In this document: positions 1 through 5,182 of the stretch, one piece after another
How positions within the stretch are numbered: position 1 is the first letter of the stretch
Layout: each line of letters begins with the position of its first letter
Source: an uncultured Bacilli bacterium
GTDB taxonomy: Bacteria; Bacillota_I; Bacilli_A; RFN20; CAG-826
Direction: 5' to 3'
NCBI GenBank assembly: GCA_944342125.1
Contig: CALVMF010000070.1
Location: 1-5,706, forward strand
Length of the DNA: 5,706 nucleotides
Notes under the pieces: model-generated
The model's database searches: none
The model's input: the letters and a program-made list of their open reading frames with translations, nothing else
What the model was told of the DNA's origin: nothing
Made by a program: the position numbers and the translations under genes

Positions 1-293
1 TCTTCTCCAACAGTGTCGATTGAAATATAGATTTGAATCTTTCCGAACTTATCTTGAATGCTAACAAAAGAAGCCTTCCCCATCTTTCTAAGGAACATGA
101 TTCTTCCAGCAACATTAACTTCTATAGGATTAGCTTCTAAATCTTCATTAGTTTTATCTTTAGCTTTTTCTCTACAAGTTGCACTTGTGTCTGTTCTTTT
201 ATAGGCTTCTCCCCATGGATTTAAACCCATTTCAATTAATTTATTTAACTTATCTCTTCTTGCTAATTCTTGATCAGTTAATTTTTGTTCCAT
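1..293 (-). CDS. lysS: Lysyl-tRNA synthetase (class II), N-terminal part, cut by window edge
   Basis: LysRS joins lysine to tRNA-Lys in the cytoplasm, using ATP. Only the first 97 codons are visible; the gene runs off the left edge without a stop. The protein starts MEQKLTDQELARRDKLNKL and continues with NPWGEAYKRT, then VAGRIMFLRKMGKASFVSIQD and KIQIYISIDTVGEE. This is the N-terminal helix followed by the OB-fold anticodon-binding domain, and it lines up well from memory with Bacillus LysS (RRDKMNQL, DPFGARFERT, VTIAGRMM, LQDLEGQIQIYVRKDSVG). The class II catalytic motifs 1 to 3 lie outside the window. The ATG at 293-291 is chosen because AGGAG sits 10 bases upstream and the protein begins where family members do. 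It follows dusB by 82 bp, an arrangement also known in Firmicutes. No T-box leader fits in the spacer. Confidence 0.93.
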   Translation of the reverse strand, partial: MEQKLTDQELARRDKLNKLIEMGLNPWGEAYKRTDTSATCREKAKDKTNEDLEANPIEVNVAGRIMFLRKMGKASFVSIQDKFGKIQIYISIDTVGE

Positions 294-303
294 AATATAT
301 CTT

Positions 304-308
304 CTCCT
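304..308 (-). promoter_or_regulatory. Shine-Dalgarno site of lysS
   Basis: On the minus strand AGGAG lies 10 bases before the lysS ATG, within TTAGGAGAAG. It supports the chosen start and is one of the clearer ribosome-binding sites in the window. Confidence 0.8.
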
Positions 309-319
309 AAACGGCTTGT

Positions 320-325
320 ATTATA
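320..325 (-). promoter_or_regulatory. Candidate -10 box of a lysS promoter
   Basis: A perfect TATAAT lies on the minus strand 26 bases before the lysS ATG. Transcription would start near position 313, giving a leader of about 20 bases that holds the Shine-Dalgarno. No good -35 hexamer lies 16 to 18 bases upstream; the base run there reads about ATGAAA. In such AT-rich DNA a TATAAT can occur by chance, so this is a moderate call. It would allow lysS to be expressed apart from dusB. Confidence 0.4.
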
Positions 326-342
326 CAGAATTAAAGTTCTGT
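325..342. repeat. Inverted repeat abutting the lysS -10 box
   Basis: The minus strand reads ACAGAA, six bases, TTCTGT: a perfect 6-bp inverted repeat with a 6-base centre. Its last T is the first base of the candidate TATAAT, so the palindrome fills the stretch between -35 and -10. That is a classic position for a repressor operator. As RNA it would be a weak hairpin, not followed by a U-run on the coding strand, so it is a poor terminator for dusB. A short match of this kind could also be chance. Confidence 0.4.
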
Positions 343-375
343 TTTCATTAAATTGGATTTTAGTTTCGTATCAAA

Positions 376-1359
376 TTAAACTAATTCTCTTTTTTTATAA
401 TCATTTATTGCATTTTTAAGTGAATCAAGCGAAGTTATATCTCTAGCTAAAACGCTTCTTAAACTTTTAATATTTGGCAAATCTAAATTTAGATAAAACT
501 TTGGAGCTATACTTCTTAATATAAGGAAAGTTTGCCTTTCACCTTTCTCATTAAGCATATAATCTGTGAGTTTAAGTAATAACTCGCTTTGCTTATCAAA
601 GTTTGTTTTCTCGAAGTTTTCGTTACCATCCAATGCTTCATTAATATTTTTAATAAGAAGCGGGTTTCCTACTCCGCCTCTTGCAACCATAACTGCATCG
701 GCTCGAGTTATTTTTAATGCTTCTAGAGCATCATTAACTTCATAAATGTTACCACTAACGCAAAATGGTATTGATATTTCATCTCGAATATTTTTAAGTG
801 ATTCAAAGTGAGGCTTCCCAGAATATAATTCTTTCTTTGTTCTTGCGTGTATCGCAAGAAAAGATACCCCAGCTTTTTCAAGCAATGGAGCGATAGTATC
901 GACGTTTACTTCGTCATACCCTAGCCTAATCTTTGCACTGACTGGTTTTGGACTATAACTTACCACTGCACGCACCATATCATAAAGTTCATCAGGTCTT
1001 GTTACCCAAGAACTCCCTGATCCATTTTTAGTTACTTTAGGAACAGGGCAAGCTAAATTCAAGTCGAGTACATCGTATTTTAAATTTAGCTCGTTTAATA
1101 CATCAATTGCTTTAAGAATTGTTTCTTTGCTTCCGCCAAAAAGCTGAATTGCTAAAGGTCTATCGCTCCCATCACTATAAAGCATGTCGATAGTCTTTTT
1201 ATTATGAAAAATTAGTCCAAAATCACTTATCATTTCCGTATAAGTGAGTCCTGGATTAAACTCATTCATAAATTTTCGATAAGAAAAAGAGGTTATCCCG
1301 GCCATCGGAGCTAGGATAACTCTTTTTTTAATTTCTAAGTCTTTTATTAAAAAACTCAT
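376..1359 (-). CDS. dusB: tRNA-dihydrouridine synthase (DusB family)
   Basis: This FMN enzyme reduces chosen uridines of tRNA to dihydrouridine using NAD(P)H. The 327-residue protein has the usual family length. The N-terminal TIM barrel opens with VILAPMAG (residues 14-21), the flavin-binding signature. NLACPVPKVTKNGSGS (101-116) carries the catalytic cysteine C104. SAKIRLGYD (141-149) and HARTKKELYSG (171-181) hold further FMN and tRNA contacts. VSGNI (201-205) and VARGGVGNP (225-233) form the phosphate-binding end of the barrel. A helical tRNA-binding domain follows from about residue 250. Small departures from the usual family text are ACP for GCP and SGNI for NGDI; the cysteine is intact. 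The ATG at 1359 is kept because in-frame stops lie just upstream and the protein start matches Bacillus Dus (MFKIGDIQLKNRVVLAPMAG). There is no clear Shine-Dalgarno. It lies 30 bp after ftsH, probably co-transcribed. The exact tRNA position modified cannot be read from sequence. Confidence 0.93.
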   Translation of the reverse strand: MSFLIKDLEIKKRVILAPMAGITSFSYRKFMNEFNPGLTYTEMISDFGLIFHNKKTIDMLYSDGSDRPLAIQLFGGSKETILKAIDVLNELNLKYDVLDLNLACPVPKVTKNGSGSSWVTRPDELYDMVRAVVSYSPKPVSAKIRLGYDEVNVDTIAPLLEKAGVSFLAIHARTKKELYSGKPHFESLKNIRDEISIPFCVSGNIYEVNDALEALKITRADAVMVARGGVGNPLLIKNINEALDGNENFEKTNFDKQSELLLKLTDYMLNEKGERQTFLILRSIAPKFYLNLDLPNIKSLRSVLARDITSLDSLKNAINDYKKRELV

Positions 1360-1389
1360 GCAAATCTAAACTATTTTTTAATTTAGCAA

Positions 1390-3561
1390 CTATAGTGATT
1401 TGTTGCTTTTAGTAGTATCTTCAGCTTCTGAATTGTTATTTGAATTGTCTTCAGTCTTTTCTTCAGACTTCTTTTCAGCGGATTCGTTTGTACCTGGAGT
1501 CTCTGAATTTTCAGCACTCTTTACCTCAGGTTCTTTTTCAACTTCTTCATTCTTATTTAGAATGTGGAAGCTTGCCTCGTGAGCTGCTTGAGATTGAGAA
1601 ACTTTTTCTTTAGGTAATTCACGATGTTCTAATAAGTAAGAAATCTCTTCTTCACTGATAGTTTCATGAGTAAGAAGTGTTTCAGCGATTAAAATAACAT
1701 CATCCTTTCTTTCAGTAATTATACGTTTTGCTTCAGCATGAGCTGCTTCAACAATTTTTCTAACTTCCTTATCAATTTCATCTGCAACAGCAACTGAGAA
1801 GTTTCTTTGAGCGTTTGTATAATCTCTACCTAAGAAGACGCTACCAGTATTCTTTTCATATTGAATAGGTCCAAGGCTAGACATACCATATTCAACAACC
1901 ATACTACGAGCGATCTGAGTAGCTCTTTCAATATCGTTACTAGCACCAGTTGAAACATCTTTAAAGAAAATTTCTTCGCTGCTTCTTCCACCAAGTAAGC
2001 CAGCAATTTCAGCTTCAAGTTCGGATTTAGTAAGTAAGAACCTATCGTCTTCAGGTCCCATAAGTACATGTCCACCAGTTTGACCACGTGGGATGATTGT
2101 AATTTTTCTAACTTTATCTGCATTAGGTAAGGTTAAGCCAATAATAGCGTGACCGGCTTCATGGTAAGCGACTTGTCTTCTTTCTCTTTCGTTCATTCCT
2201 TTGCCAGATTTTGCTGGACCAGCAATTCTTCTATCGATAGCTTCATCAATATCAGCTAATGAAACCATTTCTCTATTGCCTCTAACGGCTAATATTGCTG
2301 CTTCGTTTAAAATGTTAGCAATATCCGCTCCGCTAAATCCAACAGTACGTTTTGCTAATTGTCCAAAATCAATTGATGGATCAATCTTTTTATTAGCAGC
2401 ATGAACTTTAAATATTGCTTCTCTGCCTTCTTTGTTTGGTAAGTTAACAGTAATTTGTCTATCAAAACGTCCAGCTCTTAATAAAGCAGGGTCTAAAACG
2501 TCGGCTCTATTGGTTGCAGCGATAACAATAACACCAGAATTTTCTTCAAAACCATCAAGTTCAACAAGTAATTGGTTAAGTGTTTGTTCTCTTTCATCGT
2601 TTCCGCCACCTAAACCAGCTCCTCTTTGACGACCGACGGCATCGATTTCGTCTATAAATACGACACAAGGGGCGTTTTGTTTTGCTGTTTTAAACAAATC
2701 TCTAACTCTACCTGCACCAGCACCAACAAACATTTCAACGAAGTCTGAGCCAGAAATAGAGAAGAAAGGAACTCCAACTTCACCTGCAACTGCTTTTGCA
2801 AGCAACGTTTTACCAGTACCTGGAGGACCAACAAGTAAGAAACCTTTTGGTAATTTAGCACCGCAAGCTGTATATTTCTTTGGATTTTTAAGGTAGTCGA
2901 CAATTTCCATCATTTCGGCTTTCTCTTCATCACAGCCAGCAACATCTTTAAATCTAACTTTGCTATCATCAATTCTTCTTGCTTTTGATTTACTAAAATC
3001 AAGCGCAGATTGATTTCCGCCAGCACTTTGAGAAAGCATTCTGAAAAAGAAAACACCAATAATGATAATGATTGCGATATAAATTATTGTAGGTAACCAT
3101 GACCAGAAAGGATTTTCTTTATAAATAGTTGTGTTATAGCCAATTTGATTTGGGAACTTGTCAGAGCCATATTTAACCTTGCTCTCTTCAACTTCAGCAC
3201 AAAGTCTATCAAATAGTGTGCCTTCAGTTCCTGTATTATGACCAAAACCTGAATTAAATAAAGTATCCGAAAGGAATGTAGCTTGAACATTTGCATAAAC
3301 TACATGATCTGTTTGAGCAGATTCTGTCGTAACAAAAACAACACTAACTGTTGATTCATCACCGTTTTGGACAGTTTCAAAACTTAAAACATCAAGTTTT
3401 TCATCTTGATCATATACCATCGAAACTAATTCGCCAGTGCTGACTGTTGTATATTTTTGATTAACTTGATTTACAACAAAGTAAATAAGGAAAACAGCCA
3501 AAACAAGGACAAAAAAGTAGATTAAGAAACTAAACCATCGTGACCCCTTTTTATTCTTCAT
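1390..3561 (-). CDS. ftsH: ATP-dependent zinc metalloprotease FtsH
   Basis: FtsH is a membrane-anchored hexameric AAA+ protease that extracts and degrades misfolded membrane proteins and selected cytoplasmic regulators. Visible in order: a short basic cytoplasmic start, membrane segment 1 (about residues 10-31), an extracytoplasmic domain (about 32-152), membrane segment 2 (about 153-174), then the AAA+ module. This has Walker A GPPGTGKT (245-252), pore loop FVEMFVG (274-280), Walker B VVFIDEID (300-307) and arginine fingers in LRAGRFDR (R365, R368). The M41 protease domain has zinc motif HEAGH (467-471) and the likely third ligand D543 in STGASNDI. All catalytic residues are intact. At 723 residues it is longer than the usual 610 to 650: the outer domain is enlarged, and residues from about 652 form an acidic, Ser/Asn/Glu/Lys-rich tail that looks disordered. 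The ATG at 3561 has a strong ribosome site (AAAAAGGAG, 5 bases away). It follows tilS as in Bacillus, but with no hpt between. Confidence 0.98.
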   Translation of the reverse strand: MKNKKGSRWFSFLIYFFVLVLAVFLIYFVVNQVNQKYTTVSTGELVSMVYDQDEKLDVLSFETVQNGDESTVSVVFVTTESAQTDHVVYANVQATFLSDTLFNSGFGHNTGTEGTLFDRLCAEVEESKVKYGSDKFPNQIGYNTTIYKENPFWSWLPTIIYIAIIIIIGVFFFRMLSQSAGGNQSALDFSKSKARRIDDSKVRFKDVAGCDEEKAEMMEIVDYLKNPKKYTACGAKLPKGFLLVGPPGTGKTLLAKAVAGEVGVPFFSISGSDFVEMFVGAGAGRVRDLFKTAKQNAPCVVFIDEIDAVGRQRGAGLGGGNDEREQTLNQLLVELDGFEENSGVIVIAATNRADVLDPALLRAGRFDRQITVNLPNKEGREAIFKVHAANKKIDPSIDFGQLAKRTVGFSGADIANILNEAAILAVRGNREMVSLADIDEAIDRRIAGPAKSGKGMNERERRQVAYHEAGHAIIGLTLPNADKVRKITIIPRGQTGGHVLMGPEDDRFLLTKSELEAEIAGLLGGRSSEEIFFKDVSTGASNDIERATQIARSMVVEYGMSSLGPIQYEKNTGSVFLGRDYTNAQRNFSVAVADEIDKEVRKIVEAAHAEAKRIITERKDDVILIAETLLTHETISEEEISYLLEHRELPKEKVSQSQAAHEASFHILNKNEEVEKEPEVKSAENSETPGTNESAEKKSEEKTEDNSNNNSEAEDTTKSNKSL

Positions 3562-3566
3562 ATTAA

Positions 3567-3575
3567 CTCCTTTTT
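3567..3575 (-). promoter_or_regulatory. Shine-Dalgarno site of ftsH
   Basis: The minus strand reads AAAAAGGAG followed by TTAAT and the ATG. This is the strongest ribosome-binding site in the window and fixes the ftsH start. Confidence 0.85.
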
Positions 3576-3585
3576 AAGATTGCGT

Positions 3586-3597
3586 TACATCCATGTA
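3586..3597. repeat. Short inverted repeat in the ftsH leader, next to the ribosome site
   Basis: The minus strand reads TACAT, GG, ATGTA: a perfect 5-bp inverted repeat with a 2-base centre, 10 bases upstream of the ftsH Shine-Dalgarno. A two-base loop is too tight for a good RNA hairpin, so if it is functional a protein-binding half-site pair is more likely. Chance occurrence is quite possible. Confidence 0.3.
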
Positions 3598-3605
3598 TTT
3601 TAGCG

Positions 3606-3632
3606 TATTTGCTTTATTTCATAAAGCATATA
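3606..3632. repeat. Long inverted repeat in the ftsH leader (operator or RNA hairpin)
   Basis: The core at 3610-3628 reads TGCTTTATGAAATAAAGCA on the minus strand: a perfect 8-bp stem around the 3-base centre GAA. After one A/A mismatch, three more pairs (TAT with ATA) extend it to 27 bases with 11 of 12 positions paired on each side. It lies inside the tilS-ftsH spacer, downstream of the candidate ftsH promoter and before the ribosome site. On neither strand is it followed by a T-run, so it is not a typical intrinsic terminator. It does not resemble CIRCE (HrcA) or the CtsR heptad repeat. It could be an operator for an unknown regulator or a 5'-leader hairpin that affects mRNA stability or translation. 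Confidence 0.55.
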
Positions 3633-3649
3633 TAAAACACAATGAAGTA

Positions 3650-3677
3650 ATTTTAAATTAGATTTGCTTTTTTTCAA
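3650..3677 (-). promoter_or_regulatory. Candidate promoter of ftsH
   Basis: The minus strand has TTGAAA (3677-3672) as -35, a 16-base spacer, and TAAAAT (3655-3650) as -10; each differs from the housekeeping sigma consensus at one base. Transcription would begin near 3643, giving a leader of about 80 bases that contains both inverted repeats. It would let ftsH be expressed independently of mfd-rqcP-tilS. The call is tentative because A/T-rich spacers give such matches by chance. Confidence 0.4.
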
Positions 3678-3699
3678 TGTTTTTACACTATTAAAACGT

Positions 3700-4941
3700 C
3701 TAATTTTGACAGTATCTAATCAGCTCGTTTAAATCAAAAATCAACAATCCACCTTTTTTTGCTCTCTTTTGATATCTAGGTACATAAAGCAAAGTACCTA
3801 CATTATTAAATACACCTGGCCAAGCGTTTCTGATTGAAAGTGGCATCTTCCAAGCGATAAATTCTCTATTCACTTTGTAAGTTGAATCATTTTTTTGATA
3901 TTTAACCCCTTCTATGGCTGGTTTAATAAAAATTGGAAATTCGTTTTTTATAATTGAAAAGTCCTTACTATTCACATTTATCGAAAATAGGTGATTCAAG
4001 TCATTTGTAGATGAAATCTTAATACTATAAAGTTTGGTTAATTTCTTTATAGAAACAACGCCGTATTCAAAATATAATGCATATTCGCTAGTTAAAGGCT
4101 CTCTATAGTTTGCTAATTTTACTTTGATTATTTCTAAAAAATTTCTAACCCTACCTTCACTAAGTGGACAAAATACGCCAGCCTTTTTAATAAGATAAAT
4201 CAGGAGTAAATGAAACTCTTCTAACTTTATTTCACTAAATAAAAGGGAGAGTGTATTAATTTTATTTGGTAATCCTAACGATTTATATTTTCGTAAAATA
4301 CTCAAGTTTTGCAGGTTTTTTTCTTTAATTTCTAGCTTAATTTTGTTAATTTCTTCTTTATTAAAATCTTTAATATCATGTCTAATCTTGTTTCTTTGAA
4401 ATTTTGTATCAAAGTTAGAAGGATCAATAGAATAAGGAATGTTGTTTTCTAAACAATAATTCTCCAATTCTTTTTTTGTTATATTTAATAGTGGTCTATA
4501 AATAACAACGCCTTCTCTTTTTGTCTCTTTTTCTAATCCATATTTAAGGTAAATTCCGCCACGATTTTTTTGTAATAAATAAGTCTCAATATAATCCCCT
4601 TCGTTATGAGCAACTAAAACATATTTTATATGTAATTCCTTTGCTAATTTAACGAAGTATTCATATCGAATTTCTCGTGCCCAAATTTCTTCGTTTACAC
4701 CCTTAGGCATGTGAGTTTCAAGCACATGCACTTTTATATTGTATTTACTTGCAAACTCTCTTATACCCTTTTCATCATCATCAGCTTGTTCCAAAATATG
4801 ATAATTTACATGAGCAACTTCAAAATTATATCCATTTATTAATAAATAATGGAATAAAGCCATCGAATCGGGGCCATAACTACAAGTTAATAAATATTTT
4901 TCTTCCTTAGATAATTTCGCTACTTTCTTCAATAATTTCAT
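3700..4941 (-). CDS. tilS: tRNA(Ile)-lysidine synthase TilS
   Basis: TilS attaches lysine to C34 of tRNA-Ile(CAU) using ATP, so that the tRNA reads AUA as Ile instead of AUG as Met. The 413-residue protein has the N-terminal N-type ATP pyrophosphatase fold: PP-loop SYGPDS (21-26), HVNYH (44-48), the AHNEGDYIET segment (111-120) and the family-specific DPSN...RNKIRHDI (173-190). The TilS C-terminal domain is recognisable in residues 355-403 (IRNAWPGVFN, LLYVPRYQKR). The motifs are divergent: most relatives have SGGxDS, HVNH and HHxDDxxET, whereas here a Tyr replaces the second PP-loop residue and Asn and Gly replace one His and one Asp. The frame is intact. Identity is supported by position between rqcP and ftsH. 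AUA codons are used nearby (for example two in mfd at 5583-5585 and 5565-5567), so the activity should be needed. The ATG at 4941 lies inside rqcP, with GAGG 9 bases upstream; translation is probably coupled. Confidence 0.92.
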   Translation of the reverse strand: MKLLKKVAKLSKEEKYLLTCSYGPDSMALFHYLLINGYNFEVAHVNYHILEQADDDEKGIREFASKYNIKVHVLETHMPKGVNEEIWAREIRYEYFVKLAKELHIKYVLVAHNEGDYIETYLLQKNRGGIYLKYGLEKETKREGVVIYRPLLNITKKELENYCLENNIPYSIDPSNFDTKFQRNKIRHDIKDFNKEEINKIKLEIKEKNLQNLSILRKYKSLGLPNKINTLSLLFSEIKLEEFHLLLIYLIKKAGVFCPLSEGRVRNFLEIIKVKLANYREPLTSEYALYFEYGVVSIKKLTKLYSIKISSTNDLNHLFSINVNSKDFSIIKNEFPIFIKPAIEGVKYQKNDSTYKVNREFIAWKMPLSIRNAWPGVFNNVGTLLYVPRYQKRAKKGGLLIFDLNELIRYCQN

Positions 4942-5182
4942 CTTTTAAGACCTCATATAAATCATGAGCATCTTCTTTTTTAGCGTAAGATACAATCTTT
5001 AAAACTTTTACTGTTAATTTGTGTCTCCCTAATTGAAGAACAAGAATGTCGTTTTCTTTAACTTCACTTGAAGGCTTAGCAACTCTACCATTAATAAAAA
5101 ATATACCTCGATCAAGTAGTTCTTTTGCAACAGTTCTTCTTTTAATTAATCTGGTTAATTTTAAAAATTTATCAATTCTCAT
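4907..5182 (-). CDS. rqcP: RqcP, S4-domain ribosome-associated quality control factor (YabO/Hsp15-like)
   Basis: RqcP binds obstructed 50S subunits that carry peptidyl-tRNA and works with RqcH to add alanine tails that mark stalled chains for degradation. The 91-residue protein is one S4 RNA-binding domain: MRIDKFLKLTRLIKRRTVAKE (1-21), FFINGRVAKPSSEVKENDIL (28-47), then a beta hairpin and a C-terminal helix with YEVLKDE (76-82). It matches Bacillus YabO (MRLDKFLKVSRLIKRRTLAKE, YTILKEE) closely and is five residues longer. Conserved basic residues R2, R15 and R16 are present. The ATG at 5182 overlaps the end of mfd by 11 bp and no good Shine-Dalgarno precedes it, so translation probably depends on coupling to mfd. 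Its last 11 codons are read in another frame as the start of tilS. In Bacillus divIC follows this gene; here it is absent. The related Hsp15 is a less likely assignment given the context. Confidence 0.93.
   Translation of the reverse strand: MRIDKFLKLTRLIKRRTVAKELLDRGIFFINGRVAKPSSEVKENDILVLQLGRHKLTVKVLKIVSYAKKEDAHDLYEVLKDEIIEESSEII
4951..4954 (-). promoter_or_regulatory. Shine-Dalgarno site of tilS inside rqcP
   Basis: GAGG on the minus strand stands 9 bases before the tilS ATG. It is embedded in the coding sequence of rqcP and supports a tilS start that overlaps the end of rqcP by 35 bp. Confidence 0.6.

Noticed and set aside
325..345. Intrinsic terminator for dusB at the ACAGAA/TTCTGT repeat.
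   Set aside because: The stem is only 6 bp and A/T-rich, and on the coding strand it is followed by ATAATAC rather than a T-run.
294..375. T-box riboswitch before lysS.
   Set aside because: The spacer is only 82 bases, too short for a T-box leader, and no T-box motif or terminator hairpin was seen.
1400..2629. Open frames on the plus strand opposite ftsH (1400-1582, 2201-2404, 2432-2629).
   Set aside because: They are antisense shadows of the conserved ftsH coding sequence, with no ribosome site and no recognisable protein.
1830..3296. Minus-strand open frames inside ftsH (1830-2123, 2652-2903, 3084-3296).
   Set aside because: They are alternate-frame shadows of FtsH; the real frame carries all AAA+ and M41 motifs without interruption.
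3577..3597. Tiny upstream reading frame (MDVTQS) just before the ftsH ribosome site.
   Set aside because: It is six codons with no ribosome site of its own, and its ATG is explained by the TACATGGATGTA repeat; chance is the simpler reading.
3664..3699. Terminator after tilS (GTTTT...AAAAC repeat).
   Set aside because: It is a 5-bp A/T-rich stem followed by an A-rich stretch on the coding strand, so it has no terminator character.
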